DNA of 64,000 nt from Pseudomonas entomophila. GTDB taxonomy: Bacteria > Pseudomonadota > Gammaproteobacteria > Pseudomonadales > Pseudomonadaceae. The stretch lies in assembly GCF_029478665.1 (NCBI RefSeq), contig NZ_JARPQB010000003.1, positions 55,870 to 119,869 on the forward strand, given 5' to 3'. Shown piece after piece: positions 34,810-43,436 of the stretch. Position 1 is the stretch's first letter; the number at the start of each line of letters is the position of its first letter. Under the pieces are notes generated by a model. The model had not been told where the DNA came from. It did not search any database and was given only the letters and a program-made list of their open reading frames with translations. Both the position numbers and the translations under genes were made by a program.

Positions 34810-35200
34810 GTTGATGTTCCTTCCCTATCAAATTCAGTGGTTGTGCAGCGTGCTTGGTCGGTGGTCGGGCCAGCCCGGGACAATCCAGAGGCCGCGTCGA
34901 TCGCGTATGTAGATGCGCAAATCGGCGTTTGGTTCGACACCCCGCAAACGTGCTGCCAGCAATGCGCCACACAAGGGGCGCAAGACCGCGCAAAGCTACC
35001 ACAGGAATCGATAAATATCCGCTATCGACATTGATTTTGTGCAGGTTTTTCGGGGGTTTTCGGAAAAATCGCAAAAAAATGAACAAAAAACGAACAACCG
35101 GCATTTCCGCCAACATCTGGCCACTGCATCACCCCTGCCCTGAGGTAAACTGAGCGACTTTTGCAGCGCGGCTTCCTCCGCCCACACCACCGAGATTTCC
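34810..35200. promoter_or_regulatory. divergent region hupN / yejK, A/T-tract rich
   Basis: 391 bp without a gene. It must carry promoters for hupN (minus) and yejK (plus). The part at 35030-35100 is strongly A/T-tract rich for this genome (TTTTTCGGGGGTTTTCGG, AAAAAAATGAACAAAAAAC), likely intrinsically bent DNA. I see no clear operator or REP element here. Confidence 0.4.
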
Positions 35201-36208
35201 ATGCCAATCCGTCATTGCATCGTTCACCTGATCGACAAGAAGCCCGATGGCAGCCCCGCCGTGCTCCATGCGCGCGACAGCGAACTGGCAGCGTCCGACG
35301 CCATCGAAAACCTCCTGGCCGACCTCAACGACAGCTACAACGCCAAACAAGGCAAAGCCTGGGGCTTGTTCCACGGCGAATCCGGCGCCTACCCGTTCAG
35401 TGGCTGGCTCAAGCAGTACCTGGACGAGGAAAAGGACTTCGCCACCTTCAGCCGCGTCGCCGTCGAGCACCTGCAGAAGCTGATGGAGGAATCCAACCTC
35501 TCCACGGGTGGTCATGTGCTGTTCGCCCACTACCAGCAAGGCATGACCGAGTACCTGGCCATCGCCCTGCTGCACCACAGTGAAGGCGTGGCGGTGAACG
35601 CCGAGCTCGACGTCACCCCATCGCGCCACCTCGACCTCGGCCAGTTGCACCTGGCGGCACGGGTCAACCTGTCCGAGTGGAAGAACAACCAGAACTCGAA
35701 GCAGTACATCTCGTTCATCAAGGGCAAGAATGGCAAGAAGGTCTCGGATTACTTCCGCGACTTTATCGGCTGCCAGGAAGGTGTCGACGGGCCGGGCGAG
35801 ACCCGCACCCTGCTCAAGGCGTTCAGCGACTTCGTCGAAAAAGAAGACCTGCCGGAAGAGTCCGCCCGGGAGAAGACCCAGACCCTTGTCGACTACGCCA
35901 CCACCCAGACCAAGCGGGGCGAGCCGGTGACGCTCGAGGAGCTGTCCAGCCTGATCGACGAGGACCGCCCCGAGGCGTTCTTCGACCACATCCGCAACAG
36001 CGACTACGGGCTGTCGCCGGAGATCCCGGCGGACAAACGCACCCTCAACCAGTTCCGCCGTTTCACCGGGCGCGCCGAGGGCCTGTCGATCAGCTTCGAA
36101 GCGCATTTGCTGGGCTCGAAGGTGGAGTATGACGAGGAGGCCGGCACGCTGGTGATCAAGGGCCTGCCTACCCAGCTGATCGACCAGTTGAAACGGCGAA
36201 AAGACTGA
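35201..36208 (+). CDS. yejK: nucleoid-associated protein YejK/NdpA
   Basis: 335-residue nucleoid-associated protein of the NdpA family: '[47 protein letters not shown]' at the start, '[17 protein letters not shown]', and '[19 protein letters not shown]' in the middle. Homologues interact with DNA and topoisomerase IV. Divergent from hupN, so two nucleoid proteins share one control region. Confidence 0.93.
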   Translation: MPIRHCIVHLIDKKPDGSPAVLHARDSELAASDAIENLLADLNDSYNAKQGKAWGLFHGESGAYPFSGWLKQYLDEEKDFATFSRVAVEHLQKLMEESNLSTGGHVLFAHYQQGMTEYLAIALLHHSEGVAVNAELDVTPSRHLDLGQLHLAARVNLSEWKNNQNSKQYISFIKGKNGKKVSDYFRDFIGCQEGVDGPGETRTLLKAFSDFVEKEDLPEESAREKTQTLVDYATTQTKRGEPVTLEELSSLIDEDRPEAFFDHIRNSDYGLSPEIPADKRTLNQFRRFTGRAEGLSISFEAHLLGSKVEYDEEAGTLVIKGLPTQLIDQLKRRKD

Positions 36209-36215
36209 TTACACC

Positions 36216-36365
36216 TGTAGGAGCGGCTTTAGCCGCGAACACCGGCGACGCCGGTGCCATCCACCGCGTCGCCTGCATCGTGGCTGAAGCCACTCCTACA
36301 GCGAATGCAAGGCGCAGCCTTGCCATCGGCGTTGGCCTCGTTCGCCAGCGAGGCTGGCTCCTACA
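36216..36365. repeat. compound REP: intact pair plus truncated second element
   Basis: 36216-36300 is a full pair (TGTAGGAGCGGCTTTAGCCGCGA .. TGGCTGAAGCCACTCCTACA). It is joined directly to GCGAATGCAAGGCGCAGCCTTGCC (36301-36324), a segment identical to the inner part of the REP at 3891. The right arm TTCGCCAGCGAGGCTGGCTCCTACA (36341-36365) follows. The left arm of the second element is missing. The last arm holds the stop codon of the next gene. Confidence 0.88.
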
Positions 36366-36657
36366 CGGTCTCCTGCGCACCAGCGAACGAGGCGACCAAC
36401 GCCTCCTTCGCCGATTTGCGCAGCTTCTTCACCAGCCGCTCCTGGCGCAAGGCCTCGCCCTTGTCCGGCCACTGCTCCACGTACACCAGCGCCTGCGCCG
36501 GGCTGGTCTTGAAGTACCGCGCCCCCTGCCCCTTCTGATGCTTGATGAAACGCCGCTGCGGATCGTCACTGACACCGCAGTACAGCGAGCCATTGGCGGC
36601 CCGCACCAGGTACACGTACCAGGGCTTGAACTCGGGGGGGATGGGTGTCTCGCTCAC
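36361..36657 (-). CDS. GIY-YIG nuclease-superfamily protein (UPF0213/YhbQ-like)
   Basis: 98-residue single-domain protein: '[49 protein letters not shown]' carries the GIY-YIG core (YVYLV..YCGVS), the catalytic Arg (PQRRF) and a downstream Glu. The YhbQ family is associated with DNA repair or competence, but its role here is unproven. GTG start at 36657 ([10 protein letters not shown]). The C-terminus ends 'GAQETV', and the TAG stop is supplied by the REP arm. Confidence 0.82.
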   Translation of the reverse strand: MSETPIPPEFKPWYVYLVRAANGSLYCGVSDDPQRRFIKHQKGQGARYFKTSPAQALVYVEQWPDKGEALRQERLVKKLRKSAKEALVASFAGAQETV

Positions 36658-36700
36658 GGCTCGATTCGATACAACTGAAGATGGCCGCCAGCTTACCCGC

Positions 36701-37159
36701 TCAACGGGCCTGCTGGAATGCACGCAAGCCTTTGAACGCCTGCTGGCGCACCTTGTTCTGCAACATCGGTGTCCAGCCCAGCAGCATGCCGGGCATACCC
36801 AGTGCCTGACGCGCCCAGCGCCACAGGTCGAAACTGTCGTCATGCTGGCAGATCAGCCCGTCGCGGATTACGAAGCGCGCCTGGATGTCGTTGACCACCA
36901 CACGGCCGGTCTGGCTGAACAGATAGGTCGCGACCCAATGCGCGCCGTCGCTGCGCACATTGTCGAAGGTCAGGGTGAAGTCCTTGGCGCGGGAGGTGAG
37001 CATGCGCCACATGTCACCTGCGTCCGGGCCACGCAGGGTGCCGAAGACCGGGTCGCTGAAGACAATATCGTCGCTGTAGCAGGCCACCATGGCCTCGGCG
37101 TCCAGGCGCTGGAAGGCCTGGTAGAAACGGGTGATCAGGGCGCTGTTGGCGTCGCTCAT
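36701..37159 (-). CDS. NTF2-like (SnoaL-type) protein
   Basis: 152-residue cytoplasmic protein with the cone-shaped NTF2-like fold: '[47 protein letters not shown]', then beta strands '..[28 protein letters not shown]'. This family often binds or converts small hydrophobic molecules; the substrate is unknown. I took the second Met (MSDANSALI) as start. It stands alone on the minus strand between GIY-YIG and the MFS gene. Confidence 0.78.
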   Translation of the reverse strand: MSDANSALITRFYQAFQRLDAEAMVACYSDDIVFSDPVFGTLRGPDAGDMWRMLTSRAKDFTLTFDNVRSDGAHWVATYLFSQTGRVVVNDIQARFVIRDGLICQHDDSFDLWRWARQALGMPGMLLGWTPMLQNKVRQQAFKGLRAFQQAR

Positions 37160-37252
37160 GGGCCGGTCCGTGCTGGTCGAAAATCGCACGATAATCCCTG
37201 TCCAGCCATGGCGCCATCTCCATTTGCGCCATGAATGGTGGGCAAGCCTGCT

Positions 37253-38527
37253 TCAGAGTTTCTCGCTGACGGCCCCGACATGCAGCGCCCGCCCGGCACC
37301 AAGCCCGAATACGATTGCCCCCGCCCCCAGCACCGCGAAGATCCACCCCACGGCACTCCAGCCTCCCGTGAAATCATGCACCAGCCCCACGGCAAACGGC
37401 CCCATCGACGCCAAGGTGTACCCCACCCCTTGAGCCATGCTCGACAGGTTGGCAGCCACATGGGCGTCCTTCGCGCGCAGCACGATCAAGGTCAGCGCCA
37501 GGGCGAAGGTACCGCCCTGCCCCAGCCCAAGTACCACCGCCCAGCCCCACAGCCCTTCGATGGGCGCGTACAGGCAGCCGAACAACCCCGCGAGGGTCAC
37601 CAGCATCACCACCACGATGGCCAGGCGCTGATCCCGGCCACGGGTTGCCAGCCAGGGCGCACTCAAGGAGCTCGCCAGTTGCACGATCACCGAGCCGGAC
37701 AGCACCAGCCCGGCTTCGGTAGGGCTCAAGCCGCGCCCAATCAGGATCGACGGCAACCAGCCGAACACGATATAGGCCAGCGACGATTGCAGCCCCATGT
37801 ACAGGGTCACCTGCCAGGCCAGCGGATCGCGCCACAGGCCGCGCACGCGATAGGCCACCTTGTGCAGGCCATGGCCCTGTCGGGCCTGGGGCATCCACAT
37901 CAGCATCGCCAGCAGCGCGGGCAACATCCAGACGCCCAGGCCCATGGCCCAACTGCCGTCAAAGTGCTGCGCCAGGGGCACGGTCGCCCCCGCGGCCATC
38001 GCCGCCCCCAGGCACAAGGCCATGGTGTAGACCCCCGTCAGGGTGCCCGCATGCCGGGGAAAATCGCGTTTGACGATGCCCGGCAGCAAGACACCGATGA
38101 TGCCGATGCTCGCCCCCGCCATCAGGCTGCCGAGGAAGACGCCGGTCACCCCGAGCGTGCTGCGCACGAGGATGCCCAGTGCCAGGGTGAGGAGAATGCC
38201 GAAGATCACCCGCTCGCTACCGAATCGGCGCGCAAGGATTGGCGCCAGCGGCGCGAACAGCCCCAGGCACAGCACCGGCAATGTCGTCAGCAAGCCGGCC
38301 TGGGAGGCATTGAGCCCCAGCCCTTCGGCGACCTGGCCAAGCACCGGCGCCATGCTCGACAGCGCCGGGCGCAGGTTCAGCGCCACCAACACCAGCCCAA
38401 GCAACAGCAGCCAGGGGCGATGTACCGCTGGCGGCTGCAGTTGGACCTGCTCGTCATCGGCTTCGGCGTCGATCAGCAACTCGTCGAGTTCCGCTTCGCG
38501 GGAGTGGGTGTTCCGGGTCTGTTGCAT
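37253..38527 (-). CDS. CynX/NimT-family MFS transporter
   Basis: 424-residue inner-membrane transporter with about 12 helices after a polar acidic N-terminus ('EAELDELLIDAEADDEQVQLQ'). 'LLLLGLVLVALNLRPALSSMAPVLGQVAEGLGLNASQAGLLTTLPVLCLGLFAPLAPILARRFG' is characteristic of CynX/YycB/NimT (cyanate or 2-nitroimidazole transporter) proteins. The substrate is unknown. ATG at 38527 has AGGA 8 bases upstream; ATG 38533 would abut the ribosome site. It lies 13 bp after the GntR regulator, so the pair is probably one operon. Confidence 0.83.
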   Translation of the reverse strand: MQQTRNTHSREAELDELLIDAEADDEQVQLQPPAVHRPWLLLLGLVLVALNLRPALSSMAPVLGQVAEGLGLNASQAGLLTTLPVLCLGLFAPLAPILARRFGSERVIFGILLTLALGILVRSTLGVTGVFLGSLMAGASIGIIGVLLPGIVKRDFPRHAGTLTGVYTMALCLGAAMAAGATVPLAQHFDGSWAMGLGVWMLPALLAMLMWMPQARQGHGLHKVAYRVRGLWRDPLAWQVTLYMGLQSSLAYIVFGWLPSILIGRGLSPTEAGLVLSGSVIVQLASSLSAPWLATRGRDQRLAIVVVMLVTLAGLFGCLYAPIEGLWGWAVVLGLGQGGTFALALTLIVLRAKDAHVAANLSSMAQGVGYTLASMGPFAVGLVHDFTGGWSAVGWIFAVLGAGAIVFGLGAGRALHVGAVSEKL

Positions 38528-38540
38528 GACCATCTTCCTG

Positions 38541-39188
38541 TCAGGATTCGATGAGGGTCCGGCTCAGGCGCTTGGCCCGTTGCGGATCGCGTTGCTCGAT
38601 GGCGTCGAGGATGTCCCAGTGCAGGTCGAGCACGGCCTGGCTGCGGGGGACGTCACCCATGTTGTGCTGCAGGGTTGCAGCCACCACACCGGAGAAATAG
38701 CGGTACAGCTCGCTGAGTGCCGGGTTGTGGGCGGCGTCGACCAGGCGTTGATGGAACACCAGGTCGCAGGCGACGTAGGTGTCCAGATCGCCGTGAAAAT
38801 GGCCTGCGCTGTGCTGCAGGGCCTGGCGCAGCTCGCGCAGGTCCTGGTCACTGCGACGCAGGGCGGCCAGGGCGATGGCTTCGGCTTCGAGAATGTGCCG
38901 GGTCTCGCGGGCATGCTCCAGGGTGCAGTTGGACATGGCCTGGACGGCCTGCAGCGGGTCCAGGGCCGTGCGCAGGTAGCTGCCGTCGCCCTGGCGGATC
39001 TCCACCAGGCCGCTGAAGGCCAGGACGCGCATGGCTTCGCGGACGGTATTGCGGCTGATACCGAGGTCGCTGGCCAGCTCGGGTTCGGTGGGCAGGCGCT
39101 GGCCTACCGACCAGGTGCCCTTGGCGATGCGATCGCGGAGCTGGTCGACGGCTTGCTCCACCAGGGAGCGTTTGATCAGGGGGGACAT
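38541..39188 (-). CDS. GntR-family (FadR/FCD) transcriptional regulator
   Basis: 215-residue repressor. Winged helix-turn-helix 'QLRDRIAKGTWSVGQRLPTEPELASDLGISRNTVREAMRVLAFSGLVEIRQGDGSYLR' (residues 15-75) and an all-helical FCD ligand domain with metal-binding-type His/Asp ('DLVFHQRLVDAAHNPALSELY'). Its position directly upstream of the CynX-like transporter suggests it controls that gene in response to a small acid. The effector is unknown. Confidence 0.88.
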   Translation of the reverse strand: MSPLIKRSLVEQAVDQLRDRIAKGTWSVGQRLPTEPELASDLGISRNTVREAMRVLAFSGLVEIRQGDGSYLRTALDPLQAVQAMSNCTLEHARETRHILEAEAIALAALRRSDQDLRELRQALQHSAGHFHGDLDTYVACDLVFHQRLVDAAHNPALSELYRYFSGVVAATLQHNMGDVPRSQAVLDLHWDILDAIEQRDPQRAKRLSRTLIES

Positions 39189-39326
39189 GCATTACGTCCA
39201 ATCATCGGATGAATTTATCGCGACGGTGGACGATAACGGGTTTGAGGGATTTGGCGCAAGGATTCGGGGTTGAGGTGGACTTTTGAGTGCAGGAGTGCGG
39301 TGTTCTCGGGACCGAGTGCCGCCAGC

Positions 39327-39445
39327 GCGGCGCATCGCGGATGAATCCGCTCCTACAGGCGGGTAGTGCCATTCGGGAAATCACGTCGGACAAACAAGGT
39401 CACGTTGCAAAAAACGTAGGAGCGGATTCATCCGCGATGCGCCGC
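39327..39445. repeat. REP inverted pair (class GCGGATTCATCCGCGATGCGCCGC)
   Basis: GCGGCGCATCGCGGATGAAT plus CCGCTCCTACA at the left and CGTAGGAGCGGATTCATCCG plus CGATGCGCCGC at the right form 30-bp arms with no mismatch that I can see, around a 57-base spacer. This fills most of the gap 39189-39527; the rest shows nothing recognisable. Confidence 0.9.
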
Positions 39446-39527
39446 ACGAGCGGCGCTCGATCTCACAAGCGTTGCAACGCTTGCGTCGAACATCCTGAAA
39501 ATTCTGACGCCCGCATTCGTCAGGACC

Positions 39528-39761
39528 TCAACCGAAAGGCCGCAACCCCTGCCTCATCCCAAACAGAAACAACAACAAATCATGGTCCGGCTCGACCCGA
39601 GCCTGCCCGGGCTTGACCGCCGTCCGCGGCAACGGACAAGCGCCACCTACCTCGGCCTTGCTGAACACCATCGGCCTGGGTTGCTCCCAGGCAGCCGCGG
39701 CCGCCGTGGTGACCCCCAGCGCCCCGATGAAAAACAAAGCTCGAGCGATTTCTAGTTTCAT
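39528..39761 (-). CDS. small secreted/periplasmic protein downstream of inaA
   Basis: 77-residue protein with a clear signal peptide: 'MKLEIARALFFIGALGVTTAAAAAWEQP', cleavage probably after Ala-Ala-Ala near residue 24. The mature part is about 53 residues with one Cys ('GGACPLPRTAVKPGQARVEPDHDLLLFLFGMRQGLRPFG'). Its ATG overlaps the inaA stop by 4 bases (ATGA), so it is translated with inaA in the methyltransferase-inaA transcript. I know no function. A homologous small gene follows inaA in P. aeruginosa as I recall (PA4377). Confidence 0.72.
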   Translation of the reverse strand: MKLEIARALFFIGALGVTTAAAAAWEQPRPMVFSKAEVGGACPLPRTAVKPGQARVEPDHDLLLFLFGMRQGLRPFG

Positions 39762-40459
39762 TGCTCTAACCCTTTGACAGCGCTGCCAAACGCCATCTGG
39801 TAAAAATAGAGCAGGCTGCGCCACTCCGCCTCGTTCAACGACGAATGGCGACGTAGCTGACGCAAGTCGTTGTACGCCGCACGCTGGCAGCGGATACGCC
39901 GCCGGCACTTCTCGAGGTCGAGCAGCGCAACCTCGACACGGGCCTGTTCACCCTCGCCGATCACCTTCACGAACACATGCTTGCCGTACAGGCAGCCATG
40001 CTGCCAATGCCCCAGGTGCATGCGCGCCAGGTTGTCGGCCAGGTCCTTGAGCATGCGCTCATGCACCGCTTGCGGATACCGCTCGCGAGCGCCGCTGGCA
40101 TGCCAGGCGTCAAGCTCGACGAAGCCATCCAGCGCTTCACTGACCAGCAGGGCGCGCCACTGATGATCGGCATCACGCTCGGCGCCGGCGTAGACGATCC
40201 GCGGCACGCGTACACCCAGTTGCTCGAAACTGTTCAGTGCGTCGAGCTCGCGCAAGACCGTGGGCCGACCGAACGGGTGCAGCAGGCTACGGTAGATATG
40301 GCCGACCTGACGCTTGGCATAGAGCGTCTGCCCACCTTCCGTGGACAACCGCTGCACACCACTCTCGCCGCCACGCCGCTGGTTGGGCTCCTCGACCCAC
40401 TCCCCTTGCTGCTGCCAGTAATAATCGAACTGCCTGGTCTCTCTCTGGGCCACTGCCAT
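39758..40459 (-). CDS. inaA: InaA-type lipopolysaccharide kinase-like protein
   Basis: 233-residue kinase-fold protein of the LPS (core heptose) kinase family. 'QTLYAKRQVGHIYRSLLHPFGRPTVLRELDALNSFEQLGVRVPRIVYAG' (nucleotide lysine region), 'NLARMHLGHWQHGCLYGKHVFVK' (degenerate catalytic loop, H-G-C-L-Y-G-K-H instead of HxDLxxxN) and 'VALLDLEKCRR' (DLE in place of DFG/DFD). It sits between a methyltransferase (6 bp upstream) and a small secreted protein, downstream of colRS. A ColR box lies before the methyltransferase, so envelope LPS modification under ColR is likely. Confidence 0.85.
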   Translation of the reverse strand: MAVAQRETRQFDYYWQQQGEWVEEPNQRRGGESGVQRLSTEGGQTLYAKRQVGHIYRSLLHPFGRPTVLRELDALNSFEQLGVRVPRIVYAGAERDADHQWRALLVSEALDGFVELDAWHASGARERYPQAVHERMLKDLADNLARMHLGHWQHGCLYGKHVFVKVIGEGEQARVEVALLDLEKCRRRIRCQRAAYNDLRQLRRHSSLNEAEWRSLLYFYQMAFGSAVKGLEQ

Positions 40460-40465
40460 CAATAC

Positions 40466-41146
40466 CTACCCTTTGCGCAATACGTACACTCGCCACATGG
40501 CATAGAACGGCAGGAAGTCGAGTCGTTCCTGAATTCTGAATCCAGCTGAAACAAATTCTTCTTCTACTGTAGCCGCTGGTAACACAAAACGGTTCTGGTA
40601 GCTGTCCTGCTCCGCCCGCTGGCTACGCCGTGCTTCCAGCTTTCGACGCCGCCATGCCTTGAAGTTACCATCCACCCACAGCGACAAGATTACGCTATCG
40701 CGGCTAACTCGTTGAAATTCCGAAAGAATAGTCTGCCGATGAACCGGATCGCCGATATGGTGGAACAAGCGCATGCAGAAGATGCTGTCCACCGAATTGT
40801 CCGGCAGATCAATAGCGAAAGCCGATGTCTGCAAAGGCCGTACCCGTGCCACCACCTCTGGCGGTTGCGCCGCACACGCTGTCTCGATCATCGCCGCAGA
40901 ATTGTCGGCCCCGATGATCACGCGGTTGGGCTTTTCCGCCAGCAAAGGCCAGAAGCGCCCGGCACCGCAAGGCAGGTCCAGGACCAGCCCAGGCTCCCCG
41001 GCAAGGGTCAAGGCACGACGGGCCAGTTGCTCATCACGCTGGTGCGACAAACGACGAGCCAAACCAGCCTGGTGCTTGCGGAAATATTCCTGGGCATGGT
41101 CCCGGTCGTATTTGTCGGAAAATTCGAGTTTGATAGGGCTTCGCAT
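40466..41146 (-). CDS. class I SAM methyltransferase in the ColR-controlled operon
   Basis: 226-residue cytoplasmic methyltransferase: motif I 'LVLDLPCGAGRFWPLLAEKPN', then 'VIIGADNSAAMIETA', 'FAIDLPDNSVDSIFCMRLFHHIGDP' (motif II/III region). The equivalent gene beside colRS in P. aeruginosa (PA4379) is linked to LPS or envelope modification; the actual acceptor is unknown. A ColR box (CTGACAGATTTTTCAC) lies 67 bp upstream, so it is the first gene of the operon with inaA and the small secreted protein. Confidence 0.85.
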   Translation of the reverse strand: MRSPIKLEFSDKYDRDHAQEYFRKHQAGLARRLSHQRDEQLARRALTLAGEPGLVLDLPCGAGRFWPLLAEKPNRVIIGADNSAAMIETACAAQPPEVVARVRPLQTSAFAIDLPDNSVDSIFCMRLFHHIGDPVHRQTILSEFQRVSRDSVILSLWVDGNFKAWRRRKLEARRSQRAEQDSYQNRFVLPAATVEEEFVSAGFRIQERLDFLPFYAMWRVYVLRKG

Positions 41147-41212
41147 GGGGCATCTCCTGACTCCAATGCGCCCACCTTAGGTAGGCAAGCGTTGGCGTCA
41201 GGTCATGCAGAT

Positions 41213-41228
41213 GTGAAAAATCTGTCAG
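41213..41228 (-). promoter_or_regulatory. ColR-binding site upstream of the methyltransferase-inaA operon
   Basis: On the minus strand CTGACAGATTTTTCAC fits the ColR consensus I recall from P. putida, (T/C)(T/C)NA(C/G)NN(T/C)TTTTTCAC, at 15 of 16 positions. It is identical over 15 bases to the box at 43351. Confidence 0.82.
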
Positions 41229-41253
41229 TGCGAAACGTAGATGTTACAAGAAG

Positions 41254-42582
41254 TTAATCGGCGATCGATGCCTGTTCGCCGCCATCCATCTCCAGATTCG
41301 CCGTTTTCCCCTGGCTCAGGTCCACCTGGAAACGGCAGCCATGGGGTAGCGTCGTCGTCAGGGTGACCCGCCAGCCCTGGTCATCGCAGATGCGTTGAAC
41401 CAGTGACAGGCCCAACCCCAACCCCTCGCCGCGACGCTCGTCACCCCGCACGAACGGCCGGAACATCGCTTCGCGCTGTTCCTCGGGAATCCCCACACCA
41501 CTGTCCTCGACACTGAATCCTGCGGGCTCGAGGCTCAGTCGAATGTAGCCACTGTCGGTGTAGTGGGCGGCGTTGCGCAACAGGTTACCCATCACCGATT
41601 GCAGGAACGTGGCGTTGTACAACACCTGGCTGGCGCCGGCCCGACCCTCGTAGTGCAGCGCCAGGCCCTTCTGCTCGATGGTGTCGCGCCATACGCCGGT
41701 CAGGTCATCGGCGACTTCCCGCAGGGTCGCACGGGATGCCACCGCCCCTTCATCACGCTGGGCACGGGCAAGCATGAGGAAGGTCTTGACCAGTTCGCGC
41801 ATCTCTTCCGTGGCCCGTGCGATTCGCTCGACCTGGCTGCGTGAACGGCTGTCCAGGTTCGGGTTCTCCATCAACAGTTCACAGGAGGTGGCCAGCACCA
41901 TCAGCGGTGTGCGCAGTTCATGGCTGACATCACTGGTGAACAGCCGCTCGCGGGTCAACGCATCGCGCAGGCGCCCCAGGGTGTCATCGAACGCCACCGC
42001 CAGTTGACCGACCTCATCGGCGGCATAGTCCGGCGCCAAGGGTGGCGCCAACCCGAGCAACTGATCACGATGGCGGACCTGACGGGCCAGCCGGATCACC
42101 GGCGCCATCACCCGGCGGGCCAACAACCAACCGAGGATCACCGCCAGTGCCAGGCTGAGCACGAAGCCGACCACCACCACCGCGAACAGCACCCGCTCGC
42201 GCTCCTCGAAATCGCTCTGGTCCTGCAGCAGTACATAACGGCGACCATCGACGATTTCGACCATGGCGTGGTACGACAACTGGTCGCGGAACACTTCATG
42301 GAAGCCCGCATCGAGGTGCCGCAAGTCCTTGGGCAGCTCGAAGTCATCGCGCCCGCCGCTGAAGTAGAACAACTGGTCCGGGCGCGGCCGGTGGCTCCAG
42401 TCGCTGACGCTGTCCATGCGCAGCAGGCGCTGCAAGTCGCCGCCGAGCACCGACGAGATCAACCGCTCTTCAACCAGGTGGACAGTGGCAACGATACCGA
42501 AAGCGAACGCCCCGGCCACCAGCGCGCTCATCAAGGCAAAGGCGATGATGATGCGCTGGGCAAGGCTCTGCTTAAACTCCAT
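41254..42582 (-). CDS. colS: sensor histidine kinase ColS
   Basis: 442-residue inner-membrane sensor. Two membrane helices (about 10-33 and 131-153) enclose a periplasmic loop of about 100 residues. With ATG 42582 as start, the residues reported for metal sensing in P. putida ColS are all found at the expected numbers: His35, Glu38, Asp57, Glu96, and Glu126/Glu129 of the ExxE motif ('FEERERV'). The phospho-acceptor is His221 in 'FTSDVSHELRTPL'. HAMP region and HATPase_c ('NLLRNAAHY', 'VEDSGVGIPEE', 'GEGLGLGLS') follow. It senses excess Fe3+, Zn2+, Mn2+ or Cd2+. It overlaps colR by 11 bases. Confidence 0.96.
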   Translation of the reverse strand: MEFKQSLAQRIIIAFALMSALVAGAFAFGIVATVHLVEERLISSVLGGDLQRLLRMDSVSDWSHRPRPDQLFYFSGGRDDFELPKDLRHLDAGFHEVFRDQLSYHAMVEIVDGRRYVLLQDQSDFEERERVLFAVVVVGFVLSLALAVILGWLLARRVMAPVIRLARQVRHRDQLLGLAPPLAPDYAADEVGQLAVAFDDTLGRLRDALTRERLFTSDVSHELRTPLMVLATSCELLMENPNLDSRSRSQVERIARATEEMRELVKTFLMLARAQRDEGAVASRATLREVADDLTGVWRDTIEQKGLALHYEGRAGASQVLYNATFLQSVMGNLLRNAAHYTDSGYIRLSLEPAGFSVEDSGVGIPEEQREAMFRPFVRGDERRGEGLGLGLSLVQRICDDQGWRVTLTTTLPHGCRFQVDLSQGKTANLEMDGGEQASIAD

Positions 42583-43255
42583 CGCGGCCCTCGGCGAGGC
42601 GATAGCCGACGCCATGGACGGTATGCAGCAGGGCTTTCTCGAACGGTTTGTCGATCACCTGGCGCAGTTGGTGGACATGGCTGCGCAGGCTGTCGCTGTC
42701 CGGGCAGTCATCGCCCCACAGGGCTTCCTCCAGCACTTCGCGGCGCAACACGTGAGGGCTCTTCTGCATCAGCACGGCCAGCAGCTTCAGGCCAACCGGG
42801 TTGAGCTTGAGCAGGCGGCCCTGGCGCGTGACCTCCAGCGTGTCGAGGTCGTAGCTCAGGTCGGCGACCTGCAACGTACGCCGACCGCCACCCTGGGCAC
42901 GGCGCAGCACGGCTTCGATGCGCGCGGCCAGCTCGGACAGGGCGAACGGCTTGAGCAGATAATCGTCGGCGCCGGAGCGGAACCCTTGCAGGCGGTCGTC
43001 CAGCTGGTCGCGGGCAGTGAGCATGATCACCGGGGTATCACGGCGCGCATCCTCGCGCAGGCGCTTGCACAGCGTGTAGCCATCGATGCCGGGGAGCATG
43101 ATGTCGAGCACGATCAGGTCGTAGTGTTCGGTGGCGGCCAGGTGCAGGCCGGAAAGACCGTCCTGGGCACAGTCGACGGTATAGCCCTTCATACCGAGGT
43201 AGTCGGCCAGGTTGGCCAGGATATCGCGGTTGTCTTCAACCAAAAGAATGCGCAT
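42572..43255 (-). CDS. colR: response regulator ColR
   Basis: 227-residue OmpR-family regulator. Receiver domain with acidic pair Glu7/Asp8 and phospho-Asp51 in 'DLIVLDIMLPG', Lys at 'LLKPF'; C-terminal winged helix 'LKLNPVGLKLLAVLMQKSPHVLRREVLEEALWGDDCPDSDSLRSHVHQLRQVIDKPF'. ATG 43255 gives MRILLVEDN, the normal start. It controls membrane-maintenance and LPS-modifying genes; two ColR boxes flank its own locus. Autoregulation is possible from the box at 43351, 96 bp upstream. Confidence 0.96.
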   Translation of the reverse strand: MRILLVEDNRDILANLADYLGMKGYTVDCAQDGLSGLHLAATEHYDLIVLDIMLPGIDGYTLCKRLREDARRDTPVIMLTARDQLDDRLQGFRSGADDYLLKPFALSELAARIEAVLRRAQGGGRRTLQVADLSYDLDTLEVTRQGRLLKLNPVGLKLLAVLMQKSPHVLRREVLEEALWGDDCPDSDSLRSHVHQLRQVIDKPFEKALLHTVHGVGYRLAEGRDGV

Positions 43256-43350
43256 CGGGGTCTCCTGTGCGGCGCTTCGCTCGCGGCGCGGCAGGCGCAG
43301 CTTAAGGCCATCGCCCGCGTCGTACCAGCCCCGAGGAGAAATCGCCGAAC

Positions 43351-43366
43351 TTGACAGATTTTTCAC
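43351..43366 (+). promoter_or_regulatory. ColR-binding site between colR and the PAP2 gene
   Basis: TTGACAGATTTTTCAC (followed by TGATCCTTCACGG) fits the ColR consensus except for one base. It lies 71 bp before the PAP2 start codon on the plus strand, and could also affect colR on the other strand. Confidence 0.82.
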
Positions 43367-43436
43367 TGATCCTTCACGGACACAGGATAGCGGGCGCCCG
43401 ACAATGCCCGGTCTTTTTCAGTCCTCTGGAGCTGTC

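Noticed and set aside
34528..36208. hupN and yejK as horizontally acquired because of the A/T-rich gap between them
   Set aside because: Both genes have normal host composition and conserved positions; only the intergenic promoter region is A/T-rich.
36633..36639. Run of seven G at the start of the GIY-YIG gene as a phase-variation tract
   Set aside because: It is within the coding frame near the start, but the run is short for slippage and no alternative frame makes sense.
39327..39445. Perfect inverted repeat as an insertion-sequence end pair
   Set aside because: No transposase between the arms, and both arms are REP units.
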